A stretch of 64,000 bases of DNA from SHVO01 sp041906145 (GCA_041906145.1 JAYRJU010000001.1:372001-436000); one strand, 5' to 3'. Positions 11,080 to 19,139 are shown, counted from the first letter of the stretch. The notes: generated by a model not told the origin, from the letters alone. Numbers and translations: made by a program.

Positions 11080-11127
11080 CGGGCGTTTTATACCCCTATC
11101 CGCCGACAGGACAAAGCCATAACAGCC

Positions 11128-11781
11128 CTATTTCCGGCCTGCCGCCGCCAGAGCGGTTTTCAGGAAAGCCCTGATTTTAGCGGGGCTTTTGTCGCCCGGG
11201 GCGGTCTCGACCCCCGAGGACACGTCGACCGCCCGCGCGCCGGAGGCTTTGATCGCCGCGGCGACATTTCCGCGTGTCAGGCCGCCGGCGAGCATCCAGG
11301 GGGTCTTTCCGGCGTATGTCTTGAGGAGCGGCCAATCGAAGGCGAGCGCATTGCCGCCCGGACGGGTCGCATCCTTGGGTGGTTTAGCATCGAAGAGCAG
11401 CCAGTCGGCATGGTCTTCGTAGATCTTGGCGGCCAGCACGTCGCGCGCGGTGGCGACACCGACGGCCTTGATCACCGGAAGGCCGGAGAGCGAGCGCACC
11501 TTGTCGACGCGCGCCGGGGTCTCGGCGCCGTGGAGTTGGATCATGCCGAGACGCGCATGGCTAAGCACGATATCGATCTCGGCGTCCGTGGGATTCACAA
11601 AGAGGCCAACGGAGGTGACGCTGCGCGGAATCTCATTGATGAGCGTCCCGGCGGCCTCGGGGGTGACAAACCGCGGTGAACGGCGAAAGAACACAAAGCC
11701 GGTGTAAGCCGCGCCGCCTTCGACCGCGGCGGCAAGGTTGCGTGCGTCCTTGAGGCCGCAAATCTTGACGCTGAACTTCAT
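11128..11781 (-). CDS. trpF: phosphoribosylanthranilate isomerase
   Basis: TrpF performs the Amadori rearrangement of phosphoribosylanthranilate, the third step of tryptophan synthesis. The N-terminus KFSVKICGL carries the catalytic cysteine, and FFRRSPRFV is the family's second signature. Two starts are possible: the ATG at 11781 (217 aa), used here, or a GTG at 11793 that overlaps the pyrF stop as GTGA and would couple the two genes. Neither has a strong ribosome-binding site. Confidence 0.93.
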   Translation of the reverse strand: MKFSVKICGLKDARNLAAAVEGGAAYTGFVFFRRSPRFVTPEAAGTLINEIPRSVTSVGLFVNPTDAEIDIVLSHARLGMIQLHGAETPARVDKVRSLSGLPVIKAVGVATARDVLAAKIYEDHADWLLFDAKPPKDATRPGGNALAFDWPLLKTYAGKTPWMLAGGLTRGNVAAAIKASGARAVDVSSGVETAPGDKSPAKIRAFLKTALAAAGRK

Positions 11782-11789
11782 GCCGCCGT

Positions 11790-12530
11790 TCACGTCAGCG
11801 GCGTAACGTGCGGCGCGATTTCAGCGGCGATGCGCGTGGCGGCGGCGGCGGGATCGGCGGCGGCGGTGATCGGCCGGCCGATGACGAGATAGTCGGCGCC
11901 GGCCTTCAAAGCGTCGGCCGGTCTCATGAAACGCTTCTGATCGTTCGCGGGCGACCACACGGGGCGTACGCCGGGTGTCACCAGCTTGAAACCGGGGCCG
12001 AGATCGGCGCGCAGAATTTCCGCTTCCAACGGTGAGCAGACGATGCCGTCGAGGCCGGACGTTTTTGCAAGCGCGGCAAGCCGGCGCACTTGATCGCTGA
12101 CCGGGCTGCTGACGCCCGTGGCGTGAAGATCGGCGTCGTCCATGCTGGTAAGCACGGTTACGCCGATGATCATCGGGCGCGGTTTCGGGAACTCATGGGC
12201 CGCGTCGGTCGCGGCTTTGGCGGCGGCTTCCATCATGGTGCGCCCGCCGGCGGTGTGGATGGTCAGCATGGCGATGCCGAGCTGACAGGCGGCGCGAACG
12301 GCGCCCGCGACGGTATTGGGAATGTCGTGGAATTTCTGGTCGAGGAAGATCGGAAGGCCGGAGGCTTTTTGAACTTGCTGCACGCCCTTGATGCCGTTGG
12401 CGGTGAAGAACTCGAGGCCGAGCTTCAGGCCGCCGACGCAGTCACCGACCTTGGCGGCGAGACTGGTGGCCACGGAAACTTCGGTCGTGTCGATGGCGCA
12501 GAAGATCGGATTGCGGAGTTTGGTGGTCAT
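11790..12530 (-). CDS. pyrF: orotidine 5'-phosphate decarboxylase
   Basis: PyrF converts OMP to UMP, the last step of de novo pyrimidine synthesis. The 246-residue length fits. FLDQKFHDIPNTV contains the catalytic Lys/Asp array (normally DxKxxDIPNT), and LVIGRPIT near the C-terminus is the phosphate-binding loop. It sits between lapA and trpF on the same strand and probably shares a transcript with both, a common alphaproteobacterial arrangement. Confidence 0.96.
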   Translation of the reverse strand: MTTKLRNPIFCAIDTTEVSVATSLAAKVGDCVGGLKLGLEFFTANGIKGVQQVQKASGLPIFLDQKFHDIPNTVAGAVRAACQLGIAMLTIHTAGGRTMMEAAAKAATDAAHEFPKPRPMIIGVTVLTSMDDADLHATGVSSPVSDQVRRLAALAKTSGLDGIVCSPLEAEILRADLGPGFKLVTPGVRPVWSPANDQKRFMRPADALKAGADYLVIGRPITAAADPAAAATRIAAEIAPHVTPLT

Positions 12531-12579
12531 GTCACTCGCGAGCTTTCAAGCCGGGCGCGGTTGTATCACGGCCGGGGAT

Positions 12580-12882
12580 TTAGCGGGGAAGGTCTTTGTT
12601 TCCAGAAAGGACGGTCGCGCGGGCGAGACTTGCTTGCAGGTCGCGCGTCTCCTTGCGCAGGGCCCTGAGCTCGCGGCGGCGCTTACCGCCCGTGAGCCAG
12701 GACGTGATCATGCCAGCCAGGAATCCGATGAAAACGGCGAGCAGGATCAGGGCGTAGAGGCCAAGTTCCAACTGATAGGGAAACGGCCAGATCTCAACCA
12801 CGACGGGCGCGCGGTTGGAAACGGCGAAAAGCACCACCAGGACGGCGACGATGATGGCGAGGAGACTGGTGAGAATGCGCAA
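12580..12882 (-). CDS. lapA: LapA-family inner-membrane protein
   Basis: The 100-residue protein has two hydrophobic segments (about residues 3-22 and 42-62) and then a charged, probably coiled-coil tail, the layout of LapA/DUF1049 proteins. In E. coli, LapA works with LapB in controlling lipopolysaccharide synthesis; no lapB is visible here. The frame offers only a TTG start (12882) that keeps the first membrane segment. It lies 41 bases after ihfB, as is common in this class. Confidence 0.8.
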   Translation of the reverse strand: MRILTSLLAIIVAVLVVLFAVSNRAPVVVEIWPFPYQLELGLYALILLAVFIGFLAGMITSWLTGGKRRRELRALRKETRDLQASLARATVLSGNKDLPR

Positions 12883-12923
12883 GGATCGGCCGGGGTGTCT
12901 GGTTGGGCCGGGCGAGCGCCGGC

Positions 12924-13202
12924 TCAGACGTTCAGCTGGTCGCGGAGCTGCTTGCCGGTCTTGAAGTACGGCACGGCCTTTTCCGCCACCGACACCGAGG
13001 CGCCCGTGCGCGGGTTGCGTCCGACGCGAGAGTCGCGGTGTTTGACCGAGAAAGCGCCGAAGCCCCGCAGTTCGACGCGATCTCCGCGGCCCAAGGCCTT
13101 TGAGATTTCATCGAAAATCGAGGTCACGATACGCTCGACGTCGCGCTGATACAGATGCGGGTTGCGCGTCGCGATCTGAGCGATCAGTTCCGATTTGGTC
13201 AT
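12924..13202 (-). CDS. ihfB: integration host factor subunit beta
   Basis: IHF beta pairs with IHF alpha to bend DNA in recombination, replication and transcription. The 92-residue protein has RGFGAF and the GRNPRTG DNA-intercalating loop of the HU/IHF family. The ATG at 13202 is used because a GGAGAGG ribosome-binding site lies just upstream and MTKSELI is the normal N-terminus; the upstream open frame is spurious. It lies downstream of rpsA but is separated by a strong terminator, so it needs its own promoter. Confidence 0.95.
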   Translation of the reverse strand: MTKSELIAQIATRNPHLYQRDVERIVTSIFDEISKALGRGDRVELRGFGAFSVKHRDSRVGRNPRTGASVSVAEKAVPYFKTGKQLRDQLNV

Positions 13203-13329
13203 GCGCCTCTCCAGCCCCCAAAGGACTATAGGTCTAGAGAGGATGAGGGCCGCCCGGCCCGAAGTCAAGGATAAGCCACTCAAAAGACAGGCGTTTTTAG
13301 AAGGTATCCACGGACGGCCTGAGATGCGG

Positions 13330-13390
13330 AAATTATATCAGAGATAATATTTGGGTAAAAACAGGCCGAAAATTATATCAGAGATAATTT
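13330..13390. repeat. two direct copies of an AT-rich palindromic element upstream of ihfB
   Basis: Two near-identical 21-base elements start at 13330 and 13370, 40 bases apart. Each begins AAATTATATCAGAGATAAT; the second ends TTT and the first ends AT. Their arms (AAATTATATC and GAGATAATTT) are complementary except at one position. A third, perfectly palindromic copy lies at 15963-15983. They lie 128-188 bases upstream of ihfB, between its start and the rpsA terminator. The 304-base ihfB-rpsA gap holds only these elements and the terminator. The most likely role is an operator; a dispersed repeat is the alternative. Confidence 0.6.
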
Positions 13391-13407
13391 CCACCACCCT
13401 TAGACAA

Positions 13408-13441
13408 AGAAAAAGCCCGCCGGCGGGAGCCGGCGGGCTTT
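13408..13441 (-). terminator. intrinsic terminator of rpsA
   Basis: A perfect 13-bp stem (AAAGCCCGCCGGC and its complement, 13412-13441) closes a 4-base loop and is followed on the minus strand by a T-rich tract. It lies 66 bases beyond the rpsA stop. Confidence 0.9.
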
Positions 13442-13506
13442 CTTGGTAAGGGACGCGAACGAAAACGACGTCCTAAAACGCTTCCTGTGACGGCAGGGAG
13501 TTGGTT

Positions 13507-15222
13507 TTAAGCTTCGTCGTCCTTCTTCGCGCTTTCCTGCTTCTTCTTAAGAGCGGCACCCAGGATGTCGCCGAGCGACGCACCCGAGTCGGCTGAGCCG
13601 AATTCGGCCATGGCCTGCTTCTCTTCCTCAACTTCGCGCGCCTTGATCGACAGCGTGAGCTTGTGGCTCTTCGGATCGATCTGGATGATGCGCGCGTCGA
13701 CCTTCTCACCGACCGCAAAACGGTCCGGACGCTGTTCAGAGCGTTCCTTGGCGAGTTCGTTACGCTTGATGAAGCCCTGAAGGTTGTCGTTCACCGTGAC
13801 TTCGATACCGTTGTCGGTGATCGACTTCACGACGCAGGTCACGACCTGGCCCTTCTTGAGATCGCCGGCGGCGGCGGCGTACGGATCTTCACCGAGCTGC
13901 TTGATGCCGAGCGAGATGCGTTCCTTCTCGACGTCGACATCGAGAACCTTCGCCTTAACGATTTGACCCTTGGTGAATTCCTTGAGGGCCGCTTCGCCTT
14001 CGGTGGCGTAGGAGATATCCGAGAGGTGCACCATGCCGTCGATTTCGCCGTCGAGGCCAACGAACAGACCGAATTCGGTGATGTTCTTGACTTCGCCTTC
14101 GACCGCCGCGCCGACCGGATACTTGTCCTTGAACGCGATCCAAGGATTGTTCAGGCACTGCTTGAGGCCGAGCGAGATGCGGCGCTTTTCCTGATCCACA
14201 TCGAGCACCATCACTTCCACTTCCTGCGAAGTGGAGACGATCTTGCCCGGATGGATGTTCTTCTTCGTCCAGCTCATTTCGGAGACGTGGACGAGACCTT
14301 CGACGCCCGGTTCGAGTTCAACGAACGCGCCGTAGTCAGTGATGTTGGTGACGCGGCCCGTGAACTTCGCACCCACCGGGTACTTGGAGGCGACGCCTTC
14401 CCACGGATCGGCTTCGAGCTGCTTCATGCCGAGCGAGATGCGCTGGGTTTCCGGGTTGAAGCGGATGACCTGCACCTTGAGCTGCTGGCCGACCGAGAGC
14501 GCTTCGGACGGGTGATTGACGCGCTTCCAGGAGATGTCGGTGACATGGAGCAGACCGTCGACGCCGCCGAGATCGACGAACGCGCCGTAGTCGGTGATGT
14601 TCTTCACAACGCCGTCGAGGACCTGACCTTCTTTCAGATCTTCCATCAGCTTCGAACGTTCATGCGCACGGGTCTCTTCCATGACCGCGCGGCGCGAGAC
14701 GACGATGTTACCGCGCGCGCGGTCCATCTTCAGAATCTGGAACGCCTGCGGCGAACCCATGAGCGGGGTGATGTCGCGAACGGGACGGATATCGACCTGC
14801 GAGCCTGGCAGGAACGCCACGGCGCCGTTGAGGTCGACGGTGAAACCGCCCTTCACGCGGCCGAAGATGATGCCTTCGACGCGGGTGTTCTTGGTGTACT
14901 GCTCTTCGAGAACGTTCCACGCTTCTTCGCGGCGCGCCTTGTCGCGCGAGAGCATGATGAGACCGTCGCGGTCTTCGTAGCGTTCGACGTAAACGTCGAT
15001 GCGATCGCCGGCCGACAATTCGATGTCGCGGCCGCCACGGGCGAATTCTTTCAGAGGGATACGGCCTTCGGATTTCAGGCCGACGTCGACGAGCACGAAA
15101 TCGTCGTCGATGCGCACAACGCTGCCTTTGAGCACGCTGCCTTCAATGCTTGCGCTTTTCTTGAAGGATTCATCGAGAAGGGCGGCAAAATCTTCCTTCA
15201 TCGCCGCTTGGGCTTGAGCCAT
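13507..15222 (-). CDS. rpsA: 30S ribosomal protein S1
   Basis: S1 binds mRNA on the 30S subunit during initiation. The 571-residue protein contains six S1 RNA-binding repeats, recognisable by recurring ITDYGAFVDL/ITEFGLFVGL segments from about residue 30 to 530. A GAAAGGA ribosome-binding site precedes the ATG. The 100-base gap to cmk has no obvious terminator, so part of its transcription may come from aroA-cmk, as in many proteobacteria. It ends with a strong intrinsic terminator. Confidence 0.98.
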   Translation of the reverse strand: MAQAQAAMKEDFAALLDESFKKSASIEGSVLKGSVVRIDDDFVLVDVGLKSEGRIPLKEFARGGRDIELSAGDRIDVYVERYEDRDGLIMLSRDKARREEAWNVLEEQYTKNTRVEGIIFGRVKGGFTVDLNGAVAFLPGSQVDIRPVRDITPLMGSPQAFQILKMDRARGNIVVSRRAVMEETRAHERSKLMEDLKEGQVLDGVVKNITDYGAFVDLGGVDGLLHVTDISWKRVNHPSEALSVGQQLKVQVIRFNPETQRISLGMKQLEADPWEGVASKYPVGAKFTGRVTNITDYGAFVELEPGVEGLVHVSEMSWTKKNIHPGKIVSTSQEVEVMVLDVDQEKRRISLGLKQCLNNPWIAFKDKYPVGAAVEGEVKNITEFGLFVGLDGEIDGMVHLSDISYATEGEAALKEFTKGQIVKAKVLDVDVEKERISLGIKQLGEDPYAAAAGDLKKGQVVTCVVKSITDNGIEVTVNDNLQGFIKRNELAKERSEQRPDRFAVGEKVDARIIQIDPKSHKLTLSIKAREVEEEKQAMAEFGSADSGASLGDILGAALKKKQESAKKDDEA

Positions 15223-15322
15223 TAAAAGTCCTTTCGTCGTCTTTTGATCCAGGCCACCGGTTGGTTCCGGAGGTCTTCGTGGTCATGGCCGCGCTTCGGG
15301 ACCATCCCGATTTACGTGGCCT

Positions 15323-15949
15323 CTAAGTCTTCTTCTTTGAAACAATAAAAGCCTTCGCTTGTGCAAAGGCCTCATCAGCGTTCATCGATGAGGTATCAAG
15401 CACGAACGCATCGTCCGCGGGCTTCAGGGGTGCAACGCTGCGACCGGAATCGCGCGCATCACGGGCCACCATGTCGTCCCAGACGCGCTGCTCATTAACG
15501 GATTCGCCCTTATCCCGCAACTCCTTGATCCGGCGCTGAACCCGGACCTCCAGGCTGGCGGTGACGAAGATCTTCGCGTGGGCCTCCGGACAGACCACGG
15601 TGCCGACGTCCCGTCCGTCCATGACGGCGCCGGCCGGCTGGGCGGCGAAGGCGCGCTGATAGGCGAGCAGCGCCGTGCGCACACCGGCGATGGCCGCGAC
15701 CTTGGAGGCCGCATTGCCGGCCTCCTCGGTGCGCAAATCCGCGGGCGTAAAATCATTTATATTCAGGTTATTAGCCGCTGCGATTGCATCGGTGGCGTCG
15801 CCCGGATTGCCGCCCCGGCGCAAGGTAAAGAGCCCCACCGCCCGGTAAAGCGAACCGGTATCCAGATAAGGAACGCCCAAGTCCTTGGCGATCCGGCGGG
15901 CCATGGTGCCTTTGCCCGAGGCGGCGGGCCCGTCGATGGCGATAATCAT
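15323..15949 (-). CDS. cmk: cytidylate kinase
   Basis: Cmk phosphorylates CMP and dCMP. The 208-residue protein starts MIIAIDGPAASGKGT, the P-loop of the family, and has the MDGRDVGTVV segment and a downstream NMP-binding region. It lies between aroA and rpsA in the conserved order. A perfect AT-rich palindrome sits immediately upstream of its start. Confidence 0.97.
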   Translation of the reverse strand: MIIAIDGPAASGKGTMARRIAKDLGVPYLDTGSLYRAVGLFTLRRGGNPGDATDAIAAANNLNINDFTPADLRTEEAGNAASKVAAIAGVRTALLAYQRAFAAQPAGAVMDGRDVGTVVCPEAHAKIFVTASLEVRVQRRIKELRDKGESVNEQRVWDDMVARDARDSGRSVAPLKPADDAFVLDTSSMNADEAFAQAKAFIVSKKKT

Positions 15950-15962
15950 GCAAAAGCTCCAG

Positions 15963-15983
15963 AAATTATATCAGATATAATTT
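15963..15983. promoter_or_regulatory. perfect 21-bp AT-rich palindrome in the aroA-cmk gap
   Basis: Arms AAATTATATC and GATATAATTT are exact complements around a single central A. It fills most of the 46-base gap between the aroA stop and the cmk start. A one-base loop argues against an RNA hairpin and for a dimeric protein-binding site. Two close copies lie upstream of ihfB. Confidence 0.55.
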
Positions 15984-15995
15984 TCGCGCTTATTT

Positions 15996-17339
15996 TTATG
16001 GGATTTCCCGCATATCGGCGCCGAGACCGTTCATCAGCGTCAGGAAACCCGGGAAACTCGTGGCGATGGCGGTAGCGTCGTCGACCGTGATCGCGCCCTC
16101 GGACGCCATGCCGAGCACCAGGAAGGACATGGCGATACGGTGGTCGAGATTCACCGCGATGGGCGCCGCACTGCCGGGCCGCGCCTTGCCGCCGGCGACA
16201 ATTAAAGTGTCGCCTTCAACCCGGGCCGTAATCCCGCAGGACTGAAGCCCATTCGCCATGGCCGCAAGGCGGTCGCTTTCCTTCACCTTGAGCTCGGCCA
16301 GGCCTTCCATGCGCGTTTCGCCGGACGCAAACGCCGCGGCGACGGCCAAGATCGGGTATTCGTCGATCATCGACGGCGCGCGCGCCGCCGGCACCGTAAT
16401 GCCTTGAAGGGACGAGTGTTTCACGGCGAGATCGGCAACCGGTTCGCCCGCTTCCTCGCGCGGGTTCAAGATGGTGATGTCCGCGCCCATCTCCTGAAGG
16501 GTTGTGAACAAGCCCGTGCGCAGAGGATTCATCCCGACATTGGTGATGGTTATCGCCGATCCCGGAACCAGAATCGCAGCGGCCAGCGGAAACGCGGCCG
16601 AGGACGGGTCCCCCGGGACAACCACGGGACGCCCGGCGAGTTCGGGCCGGCCAGTGAGCTGAACGGTATAGACCCCGTCCGCCGCCTGGCTGGTGGCGAC
16701 CTTCGCGCCGAAATAGCGCAGCATGCGCTCGCTATGATCGCGGCTGGCGGCCGGTTCGGTGACGGTGGTGACCCCCGGGCCATGCAGGCCGGCCAGCAGG
16801 ACGGCCGATTTCACCTGGGCCGAGGCGATGGGCGACACATAAGAAAGCGGCGCGGCGAGACTGGACCCGGTAATCGCCATGGGCAGGCGGCCGCCGGCGC
16901 GGGAGATGAACCGCGCGCCGGTCTGGCTGAGAGGCTTGATCACCCGGTCCATGGGCCGATTCCGGAGCGAGGCGTCGCCCGTCAAAAAACTCGTGAATGG
17001 ATAAGCCGAAAGGAGACCGGCGATGAGCCGCGCCGAGGTGCCGGAATTGCCCATATCAAGGACATCGGCGGGCTCACGGAAGCCGCCGACCCCGCGCCCA
17101 CGGACTAACCAGTGGGCCCCCTTCTGTTCGACCTCGGCGCCTAACGCGCGTATCGCGGCGGCGGTGCGGAGCACGTCTTCGCCCGTCAAAAGTCCCGAAA
17201 TCGAGGTCTCGCCCACGGCCAGAGCCCCAAACATGAGCGCCCGGTGGGAAATGGACTTATCGCCCGGCACGGTAATGGCGCCGGTGAGCGGTTTTGCCCT
17301 TGCGGAGACGGCTTTAAGGGGCGCGGCGGAGCTATGCAT
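15996..17339 (-). CDS. aroA: 3-phosphoshikimate 1-carboxyvinyltransferase (EPSP synthase)
   Basis: AroA transfers enolpyruvate from PEP to shikimate-3-phosphate in the shikimate pathway. The 447-residue protein shows the PGDKSISHRALM substrate-binding loop near residue 24, MGNSGTSARL near residue 96, and the C-terminal KESDRLAA segment. It leads the aroA-cmk-rpsA group and is divergent from the zinc-ribbon gene across a 218-base region presumed to carry promoters for both. Confidence 0.97.
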   Translation of the reverse strand: MHSSAAPLKAVSARAKPLTGAITVPGDKSISHRALMFGALAVGETSISGLLTGEDVLRTAAAIRALGAEVEQKGAHWLVRGRGVGGFREPADVLDMGNSGTSARLIAGLLSAYPFTSFLTGDASLRNRPMDRVIKPLSQTGARFISRAGGRLPMAITGSSLAAPLSYVSPIASAQVKSAVLLAGLHGPGVTTVTEPAASRDHSERMLRYFGAKVATSQAADGVYTVQLTGRPELAGRPVVVPGDPSSAAFPLAAAILVPGSAITITNVGMNPLRTGLFTTLQEMGADITILNPREEAGEPVADLAVKHSSLQGITVPAARAPSMIDEYPILAVAAAFASGETRMEGLAELKVKESDRLAAMANGLQSCGITARVEGDTLIVAGGKARPGSAAPIAVNLDHRIAMSFLVLGMASEGAITVDDATAIATSFPGFLTLMNGLGADMREIP

Positions 17340-17557
17340 GATGGCGGGGTCATTAGCATTCCGGCCCGCCGCTGGCTATCCGCCTCCCGCCTCCGCCCCT
17401 TTCCGGGCTTCGGCGCGGCAGGCCCGGAAATTCCAAGGCTTTTTCGGTTTGACGTAGGTCCTAGGGCGTGGCAAATGCCCCTGCCCCGCGAACCACCGCC
17501 TTCGAGCGGCGTTAGGTGTCTGGGGACAAGACGAAATCCGAGAACGGAGGGCGAAGC

Positions 17558-17878
17558 GTGCCGAAAGTCGATTTGGGAATGAAGCTGACCTGCGAAAGCT
17601 GCGGTGCGCGCTTCTACGACCTCAATAAGCAGCCCGGCATTTGCCCGAAGTGCGGAACGGCGAATGCCCGCCCCGTGATCTTCAAGGCCTCGCGCCGTCC
17701 GTCCGCGGAAGACCGTGAGAAAGCCGCCGCCGCGCACAAGGCGCCGCCGAAGCCCGCGCCGGAAGATGACGTGGACACCGACGACAGCGACGATGAAGAT
17801 GAAGACGTCATTGAAGATACGTCGGATCTCGGCGAAGACGATGACGACGTGGAAGTCGCGGTGGAGAAAGACGAGTAA
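17558..17878 (+). CDS. TIGR02300-type zinc-ribbon protein with acidic tail
   Basis: The 106-residue protein starts at a GTG with a GGAGG ribosome-binding site 8 bases upstream; an in-frame ATG at 17516 is less likely. Its N-terminus (LGMKLTCESCGARFYDLNK) matches the alphaproteobacterial TIGR02300 family, whose function is unknown. Here two CxxC pairs (in CESC and CPKC) form an apparently complete zinc ribbon. Residues 65-106 are overwhelmingly Asp/Glu and probably disordered. The position next to aroA is typical of the class. Confidence 0.85.
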   Translation: MPKVDLGMKLTCESCGARFYDLNKQPGICPKCGTANARPVIFKASRRPSAEDREKAAAAHKAPPKPAPEDDVDTDDSDDEDEDVIEDTSDLGEDDDDVEVAVEKDE

Positions 17879-17884
17879 TTCTCC

Positions 17885-17915
17885 CGCCACGGCCAATATT
17901 TAGCTTGCCGTGGCG
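17885..17915 (+). terminator. hairpin after the zinc-ribbon gene
   Basis: CGCCACGGC and GCCGTGGCG form a 9-bp stem around a 13-base loop, 7 bases after the stop codon. No T-tract follows, so termination activity is uncertain. Confidence 0.4.
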
Positions 17916-18046
17916 CGGATGAGTTCTTAATTTCCGCCACGCTTCGAGACCCCGCGCGGGGGTGACCCAAAAAAGACTTCGCGCGGTTCCTGCTTCCGCC
18001 TTTTGCCAAGGCGACGCGACAAGAGCAGGAGATGCTTGATGGGCAT

Positions 18047-18122
18047 GGGGCTGTAGCTCAGTTGGGAGAGCGCTACGATGGCATTGTAGAGGTCGTCGGT
18101 TCGATTCCGTCCAGCTCCACCA
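18047..18122 (+). tRNA. tRNA-Ala(GGC)
   Basis: This is a complete 76-base cloverleaf with encoded CCA. The acceptor stem is GGGGCTG/CAGCTCC; the D-arm is GCTC..GAGC; the anticodon arm CTACG-ATGGCAT-TGTAG gives anticodon GGC; the T-loop is TTCGATT. The T-stem GTCGG/CCGTC contains one T-T mismatch, which is unusual but tolerable. A strong terminator follows at once. Confidence 0.93.
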
Positions 18123-18163
18123 TCAAAACAAAAGCCCGCCGAAAGGCGGGCTTTTGTTTTGAT
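18122..18163 (+). terminator. intrinsic terminator of tRNA-Ala
   Basis: A 19-bp perfect stem with a GAAA loop: left arm ATCAAAACAAAAGCCCGCC, right arm its complement ending in TTTTGTTTTGAT. It begins at the last base of the tRNA. Confidence 0.92.
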
Positions 18164-18278
18164 ACGGCGCCCGTCAACAGGCACCGTGACTGATGCCTCA
18201 TCGCGTCGAACCTCCGATTCTTTGCATTTCCCGCTCGCGATGCTCGCGGGTTTGGGTTCGATTCCGTCCAGCCCCGCC

Positions 18279-18322
18279 ATCAAAAACAAAAGGGCGCCTT
18301 CGGGCGCCCTTTTTGTTTTGAT
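18279..18322 (+). terminator. terminator of the second repeat unit
   Basis: GGGCGCC-TTCG-GGCGCCC stem-loop flanked by A-rich and T-rich arms (ATCAAAAAC / TTTTGTTTTGAT). It corresponds in position to the tRNA-Ala terminator but the GC core differs, suggesting it was kept functional or rebuilt. Confidence 0.8.
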
Positions 18323-18410
18323 GCCGCGTCCGTTTAGCAGCGTCTGCGCTATTGCGCCGTCTGCATCGAACCGACGTCTTGTTAGTTGCGCTCGCGATGC
18401 TCGCGCGTTG

Positions 18411-18435
18411 CATAAAATCGCGTCGCGATTTTATG
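18411..18435. repeat. perfect 25-bp palindrome
   Basis: Arms CATAAAATCGCG and CGCGATTTTATG are exact complements around one T. It lies 25 bases beyond the stop of the minus-strand cytochrome gene, inside the third tRNA-derived repeat unit. It could be a protein-binding site or a small inserted palindromic unit. Confidence 0.55.
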
Positions 18436-18459
18436 CGGGGTCGATTCCGTTCAGCGCGC

Positions 18460-18909
18460 TTAATTTGTCGCGGTAAGGTCAATGCCAACGCTCACCGTCT
18501 CACTTTCAGTGCGCGCATCGAGCGCTTTGACGAAGGCGGCGATTTGCCAGATTTGGGGGTCGGTGAGTTTGCCCGCGTAGGCGGGCATGCCGCCGGGGCG
18601 GCCATCGCGGATCGCCGTCGCGATGGTGTCGATATTGCCGTCGCCGGCGCCGAGCACGATGCCGGCGTCGGAGTGACATTCCGCGCACCGCTTGTAGCCG
18701 AACAGACGCGCGCCTTCGGCGACTTCGCTGGAGGCATCGGTGTACGCGGGAAATGCGGACGCGGGCGTGACGGCTATGCGCGTGACGGGAAGCGGCGGCG
18801 GCGCCGCGGCGATATCGGAGGAAACGTCGGCGCCGGGATCCGTGCAGGCTGTGAGCGACAACAGGCAAAGCGCGGAAGCGGCGGCAAGCAAAACGCGGTG
18901 AGCACGCAT
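18460..18909 (-). CDS. lipoprotein cytochrome c
   Basis: The 149-residue protein begins with a signal peptide ending in the lipobox LSLTAC, so it is probably lipid-anchored on the periplasmic face. RCAECH (CxxCH) binds one heme c, and the GGMPAY segment supplies a plausible distal Met ligand. The length fits a single-domain class I cytochrome c. The ATG at 18909 is used because the signal peptide starts there; the upstream open frame lacks sense. It may pass electrons to or from a respiratory or periplasmic oxidoreductase, but no redox partner is adjacent. Confidence 0.82.
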   Translation of the reverse strand: MRAHRVLLAAASALCLLSLTACTDPGADVSSDIAAAPPPLPVTRIAVTPASAFPAYTDASSEVAEGARLFGYKRCAECHSDAGIVLGAGDGNIDTIATAIRDGRPGGMPAYAGKLTDPQIWQIAAFVKALDARTESETVSVGIDLTATN

Positions 18910-19089
18910 CGATAAACCTCTTGAACGGTCTCTTCGTTTTTCAACGTTCTCGCCGCCGTGCTTCTGCACGCCAGCGTGTACAAAACGTGCTCCCTCGCGT
19001 GCCAAACCAACGCCTGCGTGATGAGATTGGTTCCACACGCGCGTTGCGCGCAAACGGCGCGCGGGCGAGAGCGATGAAAAAACATGAGA

Positions 19090-19122
19090 AAGGGACGCTC
19101 ACTGATCGCGAGCGTCCCTTTC
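19090..19122 (-). terminator. intrinsic terminator
   Basis: AAAGGGACGCTC and its complement form a 12-bp stem around a 9-base loop, 17 bases beyond the stop of the Tyr/Gly-rich protein gene, with T-rich sequence following on the minus strand. Confidence 0.8.
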
Positions 19123-19139
19123 GTCACAAAGTTTTTCGC

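Larger units (their letters stand above)
18164..18455 (+). repeat. two decayed tandem copies of the tRNA-Ala 3' half and spacer
   Basis: The T-arm/acceptor segment TCGATTCCGTCCAGC of the tRNA (18101) recurs at 18258, 157 bases later, within GGTTCGATTCCGTCCAGC followed by CCCGCCA and another terminator. It recurs again, more degenerate, at 18441 (TCGATTCCGTTCAGC). A 17-base segment CGCTCGCGATGCTCGCG repeats at 18232 and 18389, also 157 apart. The third unit is longer by about the size of a 25-bp palindrome. No complete cloverleaf can be folded, so these are tRNA pseudogene remnants. Confidence 0.65.

Noticed and set aside
13663..15225. 520-codon plus-strand ORF
   Set aside because: It lies wholly antisense to rpsA; its His/Asp/Arg-rich composition is a codon-mirror artefact of a GC-rich gene.
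17927..18289. Open frame encoding a GAGRNRTDDLYNAIVALSQL-type peptide
   Set aside because: This is the antisense translation of the tRNA-Ala gene, a well-known spurious annotation.
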